Assembly: GCA_963169235.1 (NCBI GenBank)
Contig: CAUJCX010000047.1
Coordinates: 1-64,000 of the forward strand
Reading direction: 5' to 3'
DNA: 64,000 nt
Source: Actinomycetota bacterium
Lineage (GTDB): Bacteria; Actinomycetota; Thermoleophilia; Miltoncostaeales; Miltoncostaeaceae
Shown: positions 1-8,471 of the stretch, piece after piece
Layout of the letters: every line of letters starts with the position of its first letter
Position numbering within the stretch: position 1 is the first letter of the stretch
The notes under the pieces: model-generated
Databases searched by the model: none
Seen by the model: only the letters and a program-made list of their open reading frames with translations
What the model was told of the DNA's origin: nothing
Position numbers and translations under genes: made by a program

Positions 1-390
1 GACCGGGGCGCACTCGATCCGGGCCAGGCCGCCGCGTGCCAGGCGGCCGCCCGCCGCGCCGCGGACGGTGAGCTCGACCCAGGCGAGCCGCCGGCGCGAA
101 TCCACGGCGACCTGTGGTCGGGCAACGTCATGTGGACGCCCACGGGCGTCGTGCTGATCGACCCCGCCGCGCACGGGGGCCACCGCGAGACCGACCTGGC
201 GATGCTCGTGCTCTTCGGCTGCCCGCACTTGGACGACGTCGTGGCGGCGTACGACGACGTGGCGCCCCCAGCGCCCGGACGCGACGAACGGCGCGGCCTG
301 CACACGCTGCATCCGCTGCTGGTGCACGCGGCGCTCTTCGGCGGCGGGTACGGCGCGCGGGCCGCCGCAGAGGCACGGGCGTACGCCTGA
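1..390 (+). CDS. Fructosamine kinase family protein, 3' end
   Basis: C-terminal part (129 codons) of a protein that starts before the window. The kinase catalytic motif HGDLWSGN is followed by the metal-binding IDPAAHGGHRETDLAM segment, the signature of the fructosamine-3-kinase/APH-fold family. These enzymes phosphorylate sugar adducts (ketosamines) on protein amines so that the adducts fall off; bacterial members often act on ribulosamines. The reading frame is open from base 1 to the TGA at 388-390. A 63-bp gap separates it from the next gene. The substrate cannot be told from the sequence. Confidence 0.85.
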   Translation, partial: DRGALDPGQAAACQAAARRAADGELDPGEPPARIHGDLWSGNVMWTPTGVVLIDPAAHGGHRETDLAMLVLFGCPHLDDVVAAYDDVAPPAPGRDERRGLHTLHPLLVHAALFGGGYGARAAAEARAYA

Positions 391-453
391 CCCGGGGCTC
401 ATGTCCGCGGCCGCCGCTGCCGAGGTACGGACCGACGTCCCCCCTCTGCACAG

Positions 454-1401
454 GTGCCCATGAAGATCCTGTTCATCGCGAACGGCAACTATCTCGACTA
501 CCAGAACGACGCGCTCCTGATCGGCTTGAAGGAGCTGTACGGCGGCGAGGTGGTGGACCCGCTGCGGCACTGGCACATCTACGACACGTTCCCCGAGGAG
601 GAGACCCACCGGCTCTACGGACGCGGCATGACCATCAGCCGTTCCGTGGCCGACGTGGCGGTCGACCGCGGCAACATCGAGGACAAGATCCGCGCGGGGT
701 TCTTCGACCTGATCGTGTACGGATCGATCGCGCGCAACTTCCAGCTGATCGAGATGGTCGGCGAGTACTACCCCGGGCACCGCGTGGCGATGGTGGACGG
801 CGAGGACGACCCATGGATCCGGCCGGTCATCGGCCTCGGCATGCAGTACTTCAAGCGCGAGCTGATGGACTGGAAGTGGACGACCGTGCCGGTGTGGCCG
901 ATCCAGTTCGGGTTCCCCACCAGAAAAGTCAACTTCGCCGAGCCCAAGACCCGCGACTTCGCCATCTGCGATCCGCGGGACACCAGCACGTACATCTACG
1001 ACGACGAGGCCTCGTACTTCCGCGGGTACGGCGAGGCGCGGTTCGGCGTCACCACCAAGAAGGCGGGGTGGGACTGCCTGCGGCACTACGAGATCCTGGG
1101 CAACGGCTGCATCCCGCTGTTCCTCGACGTGGCCGAGTGTCCCAACGGCACCCTCGCGTCGTTCCCCAAGGAACGCTGCCTTCAGGTGGTGCGTGAGATC
1201 GACGCCGGCGAACCTCCGGCCGAGGTCTACGACCGCCACATCGACTACTTCCGCACGTTCACCGAGGAGCACCTCACAACGCGGGCGCTGGCCACGCGGT
1301 TCATGGAGAACATCGCGGCGGGCGCGGCGATGTTCGGCGACACGCTCGACATCACGCCGACCGTCGCGCCCGCGTCGGGCGCCGAGCGCGAGGCCGCGTG
1401 A
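454..1401 (+). CDS. Glycosyltransferase-like protein (exostosin/CgeB-like C-terminus)
   Basis: A protein of 313-315 residues; GTG 454 and ATG 460 are both possible starts, and neither has a clear ribosome site. The N-terminus MKILFIANGNYLDYQND looks like the first strand of a GT-B fold. The stretch HYEILGNGCIPLFLD near residues 210-225 resembles the R/HxxEILxxGCIP element of exostosin and CgeB-like glycosyltransferases. No signal peptide or membrane segment is seen. It overlaps the FkbM-type methyltransferase gene by 4 bp (GTGA), so the two are probably translated together and modify the same glycan or small molecule (inference). Donor and acceptor are unknown, and the family call is by motif resemblance only. 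Confidence 0.5.
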   Translation: MPMKILFIANGNYLDYQNDALLIGLKELYGGEVVDPLRHWHIYDTFPEEETHRLYGRGMTISRSVADVAVDRGNIEDKIRAGFFDLIVYGSIARNFQLIEMVGEYYPGHRVAMVDGEDDPWIRPVIGLGMQYFKRELMDWKWTTVPVWPIQFGFPTRKVNFAEPKTRDFAICDPRDTSTYIYDDEASYFRGYGEARFGVTTKKAGWDCLRHYEILGNGCIPLFLDVAECPNGTLASFPKERCLQVVREIDAGEPPAEVYDRHIDYFRTFTEEHLTTRALATRFMENIAAGAAMFGDTLDITPTVAPASGAEREAA

Positions 1402-2024
1402 AGATCTACGTCCAGATCGGAGCGTGCGTCGGCGATCGGGACACCGCGTTCGAGGGCCGGGACGGATTCAGCGAGTACGTGAAGTCCCGCACCATCGCGC
1501 CGGACGACCGCATCCTGCTGGTGGAGCCGAACCCGGTACACCTCCCCGCGCTGGCCCGCGCCTGGCGGCGCTACTCGCAGGCGGAGATCTACGCGATCGG
1601 CATCTGCCCGCCATCCGCCGCCGCGCGGTCGCTCACGTTCTACTACGCGGCCGAGGACGGCCCGACGTTCCACGTGTTCTCGTTGGACCCGCAGCACGTG
1701 CGCAACCACTACCCCGACGCCGAGCTGCTTCAGACCACGGTGGAGTGTCTGTCGCTCAACGAGTTCCTCGACGAGGCCGTCGGTGGTGCGCCCATCGCGC
1801 TCCTCAGCCTCGACATCGAGGGCATCGACGCCGAGGTCATCCTGTCGACGGACTGGAGCCGCGTCGACTGTGAGCTCCTGTCGTTCGAGCACCTGCACCT
1901 CGGGGAGCGGCGCGGCGCCGTCGCGGAGCACCTTGAGGCCCATGGGTTCGGCTTCCTCGGCCGCGGCGTCGACCACATCGGTTGCGACCACCTGTACGGG
2001 CGCAGCGACGTCGCCATCCACTGA
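1398..2024 (+). CDS. FkbM-family methyltransferase
   Basis: A 208-residue SAM-dependent methyltransferase of the FkbM type. The first Rossmann strand MKIYVQIGACVGD serves as motif I, VEPNP is the acidic turn that usually holds the SAM ribose, and LSLDIEGIDAEVI is the characteristic FkbM signature (S/K-x-D-I/V-E-G). FkbM enzymes O-methylate hydroxyls on polyketides and on surface sugars. The GTG start overlaps the upstream glycosyltransferase-like gene (GTGA), which suggests the target is a glycan (inference). The gene ends 54 bp before the PAC2-family gene. Confidence 0.75.
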   Translation: MKIYVQIGACVGDRDTAFEGRDGFSEYVKSRTIAPDDRILLVEPNPVHLPALARAWRRYSQAEIYAIGICPPSAAARSLTFYYAAEDGPTFHVFSLDPQHVRNHYPDAELLQTTVECLSLNEFLDEAVGGAPIALLSLDIEGIDAEVILSTDWSRVDCELLSFEHLHLGERRGAVAEHLEAHGFGFLGRGVDHIGCDHLYGRSDVAIH

Positions 2025-2066
2025 CGGACGGGCGTCGTGCGGCGCCCCCCGTCTGGCGCGGCGTGC

Positions 2067-2072
2067 AAGGAT
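2067..2072 (+). promoter_or_regulatory. Possible -10 box for a leaderless PAC2-family mRNA
   Basis: AAGGAT lies 6 nt before ATG 2079 and no ribosome-binding site is seen. It fits the NANNNT-N6-9-start pattern found at other genes in this window. The first base departs from the T of a typical actinobacterial -10 box. Confidence 0.35.
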
Positions 2073-2078
2073 GCACGG

Positions 2079-2942
2079 ATGGCCGAGCTGATCTGGACGA
2101 CCCCCCCGCAACGCTTGCGCGAGCCCGTGGTCGTGACCGCGTTCCGCGGCTGGAACGACGCGGCGTCGGCGGCGTCCGGCGCCGTGGCATACCTGGCCGA
2201 CCGCCACGAAGCCCGGGTCACGGCGCGGCTCGACCCGGAGGACTTCTTCGACTTCCAGGTGTCGCGACCCCACATCGACCTGTCCGAGGGCGGGGAAGGC
2301 TCGGTGTCGTGGCCCGAGGTGGACGTCATGGCCGCCCAGCCCGACGCGCTCACCCGCGACCTGGTGCTGATCTCGGGGCCCGAGCCGTCCATGCGCTGGC
2401 GCACGTTCTGCGCGCTGCTCCTGGACGCCGCGGAGGCCCTCGGCGCCACCACGGTCGTCACGCTGGGGTCGCTGCTGGCCGACGTCCCCCACACGCGTCC
2501 GGTGCGGCTGACGGGCATCAGCACCGACCCCGGCCTGCTCGCGTCGCTGGGCACCGTTCCGCCCCAGTACGTGGGCCCCACCGGCATCACCGGCATCTTC
2601 CACGGCTACGCCGAGAAGCGCGGTCTCGAGGCGGTGTCGTTCTGGGCGCCGTCGTCGCACTACGCGGCGGGCGTCAGCAACGCGAAGGCGAGCATGGCGC
2701 TGCTGCGGGCCGCCGAGACGGTGACGGGGCTCGATCTGGGCGCCGCGGGGCTGCAGGCCGCCGCGCTGGCGTACGAGCAGCAGGTGACCCACGCGGTGTC
2801 GTCCGACCAGCGGCTGCGCACGCTGGTGGAGCAGCTGGAGGCCGCCGCCGACACCGAGCCGGTCGACACGGGGCCGCTGCCGTCCGGCGACGATCTGGCG
2901 GCGGAGCTGGAGCGTTACCTGCGTGAGGCCGACGGCGAGTAG
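2079..2942 (+). CDS. PAC2 family protein (proteasome assembly chaperone-like)
   Basis: A 287-residue PAC2/DUF75 family protein. It has the family's opening pattern (TAFRGWNDAASAASGAV, about residues 20-36) and the later LGSLLADVPHTRP and GPTGITG segments. In eukaryotes PAC2 domains chaperone proteasome assembly. Actinobacterial copies are common, but their role is unsettled even where a proteasome exists. ATG 2079 is chosen over an in-frame ATG at 2037 because the similarity begins there and a -10-like AAGGAT sits 6 nt upstream. It is a soluble protein followed by the aromatic amino acid genes, and no functional link to them is visible. Confidence 0.75.
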   Translation: MAELIWTTPPQRLREPVVVTAFRGWNDAASAASGAVAYLADRHEARVTARLDPEDFFDFQVSRPHIDLSEGGEGSVSWPEVDVMAAQPDALTRDLVLISGPEPSMRWRTFCALLLDAAEALGATTVVTLGSLLADVPHTRPVRLTGISTDPGLLASLGTVPPQYVGPTGITGIFHGYAEKRGLEAVSFWAPSSHYAAGVSNAKASMALLRAAETVTGLDLGAAGLQAAALAYEQQVTHAVSSDQRLRTLVEQLEAAADTEPVDTGPLPSGDDLAAELERYLREADGE

Positions 2943-2999
2943 CGCCTGACCGTACGGCGGCCGCGACCGCGGTACGGGGCCCCCGCGGGCGCCCGGGGC

Positions 3000-3005
3000 T
3001 AGAGT
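3000..3005 (+). promoter_or_regulatory. -10 box for the hisC-aroF-tyrA operon
   Basis: TAGAGT ends 9 nt before ATG 3015. No Shine-Dalgarno sequence lies between, so the mRNA is probably leaderless. Confidence 0.5.
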
Positions 3006-3014
3006 CCGCACACG

Positions 3015-4181
3015 ATGGCCATCCGCGTGTCCCAGCGCCTCGAGCGCATTCCCCGGTACGAGCCGGGGATGTCCACGGCCGAGGCGCTCGCGCGGTACGG
3101 CGTCACCGACGCCGTCAAGCTGTCGTCCAACGAGTCGCCGTTCGGCCCGCTCGACGGGGTCGAGGCGGCCGTCGCGGACGCGATGGCGGGCGTCAACCGT
3201 TACCCGGACGGCGGCGGGCGCGCGCTCAAGGAGCGGATCGCCGACCTGCACGGGGTGGACGCGTCGCAGGTGGTGCTGGGCAACGGGTCCGGCGAGATCA
3301 TCCTGATGGCCGGCCAGGCCCTGCTCGACGCCGGCACATCCGTGGTGTACCCCGACCCGTCGTTCGCGCTCTACGCCCACCTGGCCCACGCCGCGGGGGC
3401 CGACGCGGAGGCCGTGCCGCTGGACGACGACGGCCGCAACGACGTGTGGTCGATGGCCGCCGCCGTCGACGAGCGGACGCGGCTGGTGGTGCTGTGCTCG
3501 CCCAACAACCCCACGGGGGCGTACGTGCCGGCCGCCGATATCGAGGCGCTGCTGGACGCGATCCCCGAGGACGTCGCGGTGCTGGTGGACGAGGCCTACC
3601 ACGACTTCGTCACCGAGCTAGACCGCGGCCGCGTGCTCAGCATGGCGCGCACGCGCCCCAACCTGATGCTCACCCGCACGTTCAGCAAGGCGTTCGGCCT
3701 GCCGGGCGTGCGCGTCGGCTACGGCATCGGATCGCGCGCGTGGGTGGACGCCATCGAACGGGTGCGCCCGCCGTTCAACGTGTCGTCGGTGGCGCAGGCC
3801 GCGGCGCTCGCCGCCCTCGCGCGCCTGGGCCCGCTGGATGAGCGCGTGCGCACGCTGGTGGCCGAGCGCGAGCGCGTCCAAGCGGCGCTGGCCGCCCGGG
3901 GCGTGCCCTTTACCCCCAGCCAGGCCAACTTTATCCTGGTGGGGCCGTTCGACCGCGGGGAGGACGACGCGCCGGTGCACCAGCAGTTGCTGCGCCAGGG
4001 CGTGATCGTGCGCGACGGGGCGGCGCTGGGGGTTCCCGGCCACATCCGGGTGACGGTCGGCGACCCCGGCCAGAACGACACTTTCCTCACCGCACTGGAC
4101 GCGGTACAGGCGTCGCCTCGGCGACAGGACAACACCAACACCGCCGCTCTGGCGGGCAAGGAAGGACGGCAGCCACGTTGA
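3015..4181 (+). CDS. hisC: Histidinol-phosphate / aromatic amino acid aminotransferase
   Basis: A 388-residue fold-type I, class I/II aminotransferase of the HisC family. Visible landmarks are SSNESPFGP near the start, the substrate/PLP loop SPNNPTG, DEAYHDF (Asp pairs with the pyridine nitrogen) and FSKAFGLPGVRVGYG with the PLP-binding Lys. HisC-like enzymes also transaminate phenylpyruvate and hydroxyphenylpyruvate. Because it heads an operon with aroF and tyrA and no other his gene is present, a tyrosine/phenylalanine aminotransferase role is at least as likely as histidine synthesis (inference). Its stop overlaps the aroF start by one base (TGATG). Confidence 0.85.
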   Translation: MAIRVSQRLERIPRYEPGMSTAEALARYGVTDAVKLSSNESPFGPLDGVEAAVADAMAGVNRYPDGGGRALKERIADLHGVDASQVVLGNGSGEIILMAGQALLDAGTSVVYPDPSFALYAHLAHAAGADAEAVPLDDDGRNDVWSMAAAVDERTRLVVLCSPNNPTGAYVPAADIEALLDAIPEDVAVLVDEAYHDFVTELDRGRVLSMARTRPNLMLTRTFSKAFGLPGVRVGYGIGSRAWVDAIERVRPPFNVSSVAQAAALAALARLGPLDERVRTLVAERERVQAALAARGVPFTPSQANFILVGPFDRGEDDAPVHQQLLRQGVIVRDGAALGVPGHIRVTVGDPGQNDTFLTALDAVQASPRRQDNTNTAALAGKEGRQPR

Positions 4182-5224
4182 TGATCGTGATGAAGGGCGA
4201 CGCAACGGAACAGCAGGTCGCCGCGGTGATCGAGCGCATCGAGCGCGCGGGCGCCCGGGCGCACGTGAGCGCGGGTGAGTTCGTCACGGTCATCGGTGCC
4301 ATCGGCGACGACCGCGAGCTGATCGCCGCTCTCGACATCGAGGGCGAGGGTGGCGTCGAGCGCGTGGTGCCCATCCTGAAGCCGTACAAGCTGGTGTCGA
4401 AGGACTTCCGCGGCGACGCCCCGGTCGAGATCGCCGGCCGCCTGGTGGGCGGCGACAACTTCTGCCTCATCGCGGGCCCGTGCACGGTCGAGAGCCGCGC
4501 CCAGACGCTCGACACGGCCGACGTGGTGAAGTCGGTGGGCGCCACCATGCTGCGTGGCGGCGCGTTCAAGCCGCGTTCGTCGCCGTACACGTTCCAGGGG
4601 CTCGGCCGCGAGGCGCTCACCATCCTGGCCGAGGCCCGCGAGCGCACCGGGCTGCCCATCGTCACCGAGGTCATGGACGTGCGCCAGATCGAGGACGTGG
4701 TCGAGGTGGCCGACGTCATCCAGCTGGGCGCCCGCAACATGCAGAACTTCGACCTGCTGAAGGAGGTCGGGCGCACCGGCACGGCGGTGCTGCTGAAGCG
4801 CGGGATGTCGGCCACGTGCGAGGAGTGGCTCCTGTCGGCCGAGTACATCGCGCGCGAGGGCAACGAGCGCATCCTCCTGTGCGAGCGCGGCATCCGCACG
4901 TTCGAGACCGGCGCGTACCGCTCGACGCTCGACATCGGCGCCGTCCCCGCCGTGAAGCAGGTGTCGGGCCTGCCGGTGATCGTCGACCCGTCCCACGCCG
5001 CGGGCAAGCGCGACCTCATCCTGCCGATGGCCATGGCCTCGGTGGCCGCCGGTGCCGACGGCCTCATCGTCGAGGTGCACCCCAGCCCCGAGACCGCGCT
5101 GTGCGACGGTCCCCAGGCGCTGTACGCCGACAAGTTCGCCGCCTGGGTCGCCGACGTGAAGCGCATCGTCGACGTGATGGGCAAGGTGATCGCGGGCGGT
5201 GAGCCCGTGGCCGTCAACGCCTGA
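4181..5224 (+). CDS. aroF: 3-deoxy-7-phosphoheptulonate synthase (DAHP synthase)
   Basis: A 347-residue DAHP synthase of the KDO8PS-like (I-beta) type, catalysing phosphoenolpyruvate plus erythrose 4-phosphate to DAHP, the first step of the shikimate pathway. Residues 1-70 form an ACT-like regulatory domain of the kind that gives Tyr/Phe feedback in Thermotoga-type enzymes. The catalytic barrel shows CLIAGPC, GGAFKPRSSPYTFQG, LLKRGM and DPSHAAGKRD, including the metal-binding Cys and His. ATG 4181 is preferred to the TTG at 4178 because it overlaps the hisC stop directly. It ends 7 bp before the preferred tyrA start. Confidence 0.95.
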   Translation: MIVMKGDATEQQVAAVIERIERAGARAHVSAGEFVTVIGAIGDDRELIAALDIEGEGGVERVVPILKPYKLVSKDFRGDAPVEIAGRLVGGDNFCLIAGPCTVESRAQTLDTADVVKSVGATMLRGGAFKPRSSPYTFQGLGREALTILAEARERTGLPIVTEVMDVRQIEDVVEVADVIQLGARNMQNFDLLKEVGRTGTAVLLKRGMSATCEEWLLSAEYIAREGNERILLCERGIRTFETGAYRSTLDIGAVPAVKQVSGLPVIVDPSHAAGKRDLILPMAMASVAAGADGLIVEVHPSPETALCDGPQALYADKFAAWVADVKRIVDVMGKVIAGGEPVAVNA

Positions 5225-5231
5225 TCACGGG

Positions 5232-6359
5232 ATGACGCACGGGCGGCCCGCCGGCCGCCCGTCCCCGCTCGAGGCCCCTATCGCCATCATCGGCGTGGGG
5301 CTGATGGGCGGATCGCTGGGGCGTGCGCTGGTGGCCGCCGGAGCCCGGGACATCCGCGGCGTCGATCCCGACCCCGCGGTGGCCGCGGAGGCGGTCGGCC
5401 TGGGGACGCTGACGTCGGTGGCGGCGTCGGTGCGCGACGCGGTCGACGGTGCCGGGACCGTGGTCGTGGGCGCGCCCATCGCCCGCATCCCCGGCGTCGT
5501 GGCCGACGTGCTGGCCGCGGCGGGACCCGACTGCGTGGTGACCGACCTGGGCTCCGCGAAGGCCGGCATCGTCGCGTCGGTGCCGCCGGGGCAGCGGTCG
5601 CGCTTCGTGGGCGGCCACCCCATCTGCGGCGGCGAGCGCTCGGGCATCGCCGCGGCCCGCGACGGCATGTTCGACGGGGCCACGTGGTTCCTGACGCCCA
5701 CCCCCGAGGTGCGCGACGACCTGTTCCAGCGCGTGCACGGCCTCATCTCGGCGGTGGGGGCCCGGCCGGTGGCGATCGATGCGGGCGTGCACGACCGCCT
5801 GATGGCGCTGGTCAGCCACGTGCCGCACGTGCTGGCCGCCGCGCTGGTCGACCAGGGGGCGGCCACGACGCCCCAGGGGCGCGAGGCGCTGCGCTCGGCG
5901 GGGCCGTCGTTCCACGACCTCACCCGCGTCGCCGGATCGAGCCCCCAGCTGTGGGCCGACATCTTCCTGGCCAACGGCGGTGCCCTGCTGGACGCGCTGC
6001 GCGACTACCGGGCCCGCCTGGAGGCGGTGGAGGACCTCATCGACGCCGGCGACCGCGACGGGCTGGTGGACTTCGTGGCCCGCGGGGCCGAGGGGCGCGC
6101 GCGCCTGCGCCGCGACTGGGGCGATGCCGACGCCCGGGCCCACCGCATCGTCGTGGGCGTCCCCAACCGGCAGGGCGTGCTGTCGCAGGTGGTCACCGCC
6201 CTGGGGCACGCCCACATCAACATCGAGGACCTGGCGCTGCACCCGGCGTCGTCCGAGGGCGGCGAGCTGGTGCTCGGCGTCATCGGCCGCAGCGCGGCAG
6301 TGCGGGCGGCCGAGCACATCGCCGACCTCGGTTACCGCGTCGAGGTGGACGAGGCGTGA
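5232..6359 (+). CDS. tyrA: Prephenate dehydrogenase with C-terminal ACT domain
   Basis: A 375-residue enzyme that oxidises and decarboxylates prephenate to 4-hydroxyphenylpyruvate for tyrosine synthesis. It opens with the NAD-binding GVGLMGGSLGRAL. GGHPICGGERSG supplies the catalytic His region and HDRLMALVSHVPHVLAAAL the second half of the active site. The last ~75 residues (from HRIVVGVPNRQGVLSQV) are an ACT domain, so feedback by tyrosine is likely. ATG 5232 is chosen; an in-frame GTG at 5199 would overlap aroF by 26 bp. It is the third gene of the hisC-aroF-tyrA unit and converges on a secreted-protein gene 23 bp away. Confidence 0.93.
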   Translation: MTHGRPAGRPSPLEAPIAIIGVGLMGGSLGRALVAAGARDIRGVDPDPAVAAEAVGLGTLTSVAASVRDAVDGAGTVVVGAPIARIPGVVADVLAAAGPDCVVTDLGSAKAGIVASVPPGQRSRFVGGHPICGGERSGIAAARDGMFDGATWFLTPTPEVRDDLFQRVHGLISAVGARPVAIDAGVHDRLMALVSHVPHVLAAALVDQGAATTPQGREALRSAGPSFHDLTRVAGSSPQLWADIFLANGGALLDALRDYRARLEAVEDLIDAGDRDGLVDFVARGAEGRARLRRDWGDADARAHRIVVGVPNRQGVLSQVVTALGHAHINIEDLALHPASSEGGELVLGVIGRSAAVRAAEHIADLGYRVEVDEA

Positions 6360-6381
6360 CCCGCCCGCACGTGCGGAGCGC

Positions 6382-6918
6382 CTACGAGCAGCCCTCCACG
6401 TAGCCCACCTGCGGCAGCTTGCCGGCGCGGACGTGGGTCACCCGCTTGCCGTCCGTCTCGAACACCAGGGCCGCTCCCGAGCGGGCACCGGGGCGCGCGC
6501 CGACCCAGATCTCGTGGCCGCGCCGCACGTACTTGTGGGGCCGTGTGATGGCCTTCGGGTACGCGATCACGACGGCGGCCTCGGTGGAACCGACGCCCAC
6601 CGTGGTGGACGTGGTGACGGCCGGGCGCGACACGTCGAACCGGGCCACCTGGCCGCGGCGCGTCAGCATCAGCCACACGCCCAGCCGCCGGTCGGTGGCG
6701 CGCGCGTAGCGGCAGTACGGGTTGGAGGGGTCACCCACCGTGAAGCGGATGCCGCTGGCGCGGGTGGCCTGCGCGACGCTCATGCCCAGCGTGATCTTGC
6801 CGAGGCTGGTGCGCGTGAGCGTGGGGGTGGGGGCGGGGGCGGTCGTCGCGGCGGGTACGGCGACGCACAGGGCGGCGGCGCTCGCGGCGGCGGTGGCCAG
6901 GGGGAGGAGGGTTTTCAT
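6382..6918 (-). CDS. Secreted protein of unknown function
   Basis: A 178-residue protein with a clear Sec signal peptide (MKTLLPLATAAASAAALCVAVP, cleaved near AVPAA). A Pro/Thr-rich linker and a compact domain with two similar halves follow: ITLGMSVAQATRASG and VGVGSTEAAVVIAYP, a pattern resembling a repeated short fold. No lipobox or sortase signal is seen. ATG 6918 is the first residue of the signal peptide, with AGGA about 8 nt upstream; the long upstream open frame is an artefact. I do not recognise the family. It lies tail to tail with tyrA and downstream of the hydrolase on the same strand. Confidence 0.7.
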   Translation of the reverse strand: MKTLLPLATAAASAAALCVAVPAATTAPAPTPTLTRTSLGKITLGMSVAQATRASGIRFTVGDPSNPYCRYARATDRRLGVWLMLTRRGQVARFDVSRPAVTTSTTVGVGSTEAAVVIAYPKAITRPHKYVRRGHEIWVGARPGARSGAALVFETDGKRVTHVRAGKLPQVGYVEGCS

Positions 6919-6962
6919 GGGGGCATCCTGCCCGGTGGCGCAGCGGCGCGCGCGGATGCCGG

Positions 6963-7814
6963 TCAGCGCACGACGGTGGCGGATGCGCCGGGGCCCAGAT
7001 CCGCGTCGGCGAGGAACGCCCCCACGACCCGCGACAGCGAGCCTCCGCGCCAGGCCAGGGGGCTTTCGCCCTCGTCTTCCACCACCAGCCGCGCCCCGGG
7101 GATGACCCGCTCGTACTCGCGCGAGACCTCCAGCGGGTGCTCGGCGTCCATGGTGTCCCGGCTGGCCACGATGAGCGTGGGCACGGCGATCGCGCGCAGC
7201 GCGTCCACCCCGGCGAACGCCGCCGACCGGGGCACGCCCCGCAGCGCCGCTGCCACCGCGGCGGGATGGCGGTGGCGCTCCATCCGCTGCCGCATGACGG
7301 TGACGATGGACGCGCGCACCCGTTCCGGCGCGGCGGGGGGTCCGTAGGCCTCGAGGAAGCCGTCGACGCCGCCGAACTCCAGCCCGTCGGCGAGCGCGTC
7401 CCAATGCGCGAGGTTCGAGCTGGGGGCTCCGCGGTGGGCCGGCGTCACGATCACCAGTCCCGCGACCCGCTCGGGCCGCCCGAGCGCCAGCGCCAGGGCG
7501 GTGGCCGACCCCATCGACACGCCCATCAGCACCGCCCGGCCGATGCCGGCGGCGTCCATCACGCCCGCGGCGTCGTCGGCCAGGCGCGCGTAGTCGTACG
7601 TCCCGTCCGGCGCGGGGTCGGTGTCGCCGTGCCCGCGCGCGTCGTAGGCCAGCGTGCGGTACCCCTCGCGCGGCAGCAGCGTCGAGCCGTGCACGACGTA
7701 CCGGCGCGTGGCGGTGAGGCCGTGCAGCATCACGATCGGCGTGCCGCCGGGGCGTTCGTCGTACGCCACGCCCATGCCGCCGACGTCGAGCGTGGAGGGG
7801 CCGACGGGATCCAT
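6963..7814 (-). CDS. Alpha/beta hydrolase
   Basis: A 283-residue alpha/beta-hydrolase fold enzyme. Motifs in order are the oxyanion region IVMLHGLTATRR, YDARGHGDTDP, the nucleophile elbow GVSMGSAT (Ser about residue 104) and the late acid region LIVASRDTMDAEHP. The usual catalytic His appears replaced or displaced near the C-terminus, where EGESPLAWRGG stands at the expected place without His, so activity is not certain. The frame continues far upstream of ATG 7814, but a -10 box 7 nt before this ATG and the divergent gene 19 bp away fix the start. The substrate is unknown. Confidence 0.8.
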   Translation of the reverse strand: MDPVGPSTLDVGGMGVAYDERPGGTPIVMLHGLTATRRYVVHGSTLLPREGYRTLAYDARGHGDTDPAPDGTYDYARLADDAAGVMDAAGIGRAVLMGVSMGSATALALALGRPERVAGLVIVTPAHRGAPSSNLAHWDALADGLEFGGVDGFLEAYGPPAAPERVRASIVTVMRQRMERHRHPAAVAAALRGVPRSAAFAGVDALRAIAVPTLIVASRDTMDAEHPLEVSREYERVIPGARLVVEDEGESPLAWRGGSLSRVVGAFLADADLGPGASATVVR

Positions 7815-7820
7815 GCGCTC

Positions 7821-7827
7821 TAGCCTA
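7821..7827. promoter_or_regulatory. Overlapping bidirectional -10 boxes, both leaderless
   Basis: The 7-bp TAGCCTA contains TAGCCT on the plus strand (6 nt before GTG 7833) and TAGGCT on the minus strand (7 nt before ATG 7814). Both start codons fall where transcription would begin, and only 18 bp separate the two genes. One symmetrical element apparently serves both directions. Confidence 0.5.
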
Positions 7828-7832
7828 ACCGC

Positions 7833-8471
7833 GTGGCCGCCCCCGACATCCCGTACGCGCTGCCCGCCGAGCTTGAGGAGCGCGTCCACGCGCTCCTCGC
7901 GCGTCCGGGACGGGTGCTGCTGGGCATCACCGGACCCCCGGGCGCGGGCAAGTCGACGCTGGCGGCCGCCGTGGCCGCGGCCGCCGGAGGCGCCCCGGCC
8001 GCGGTCGTCGTGCCCATGGACGGCTTCCACCTGGCCCAGGACGTCCTGGTGGCCCAGGGCCTGGCGCACCGCAAGGGCGCGGCCGCGACGTTCGACGCGC
8101 ACGGCTTCGTCGCCCTGCTGGAGCGCATCCGGGCGGGCGGCCACACGGTGTACGCGCCCGAGTTCCGGCGCGCGTGGGAGGAGCCGGTGGCGGGCGCCAT
8201 CGCCGTGGAGGCCGGGACGCGGCTGGTGGTGACCGAGGGCAACTACCTCGGGCGCGACGAGGAGCCGTGGCGCGCGGTGCGGCCCCTGCTGGATGCGTGC
8301 TGGTACGTCGACCCGGGCGACGACGTGCGCCGGGCGCGCCTGCACGCCCGCCACGTCGCGTTCGGCCGCAGCGACGCCGAGGCCAAGGCCTGGATGACGT
8401 CCAACGACGACGTGAACGCCCGCGAGATCGCCGCGACGGCCGACCGCGCCGACCTGGTGTGGCGGGGGTGA
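7833..8471 (+). CDS. Nucleoside/nucleotide kinase family P-loop protein
   Basis: A 212-residue P-loop kinase of the uridine kinase/pantothenate kinase-like group. Walker A is GPPGAGKST (about residues 34-42). PMDGFHL carries the general base Asp and the substrate loop, and VTEGNYL is the Walker-B-like strand. These three motifs define the 'nucleoside/nucleotide kinase family', which includes FrcK-type sugar-linked kinases. The physiological substrate cannot be read from sequence. The GTG start lies 6 nt after a -10 box, so it is probably leaderless. It overlaps the downstream metalloprotease gene by 4 bp (GTGA). Confidence 0.8.
   Translation: MAAPDIPYALPAELEERVHALLARPGRVLLGITGPPGAGKSTLAAAVAAAAGGAPAAVVVPMDGFHLAQDVLVAQGLAHRKGAAATFDAHGFVALLERIRAGGHTVYAPEFRRAWEEPVAGAIAVEAGTRLVVTEGNYLGRDEEPWRAVRPLLDACWYVDPGDDVRRARLHARHVAFGRSDAEAKAWMTSNDDVNAREIAATADRADLVWRG

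Noticed and set aside
1245-3602. 785-codon open frame antisense to the FkbM, PAC2 and hisC region
   Set aside because: It is His/Arg/Gly-rich with no recognisable fold, opposite well-supported genes.
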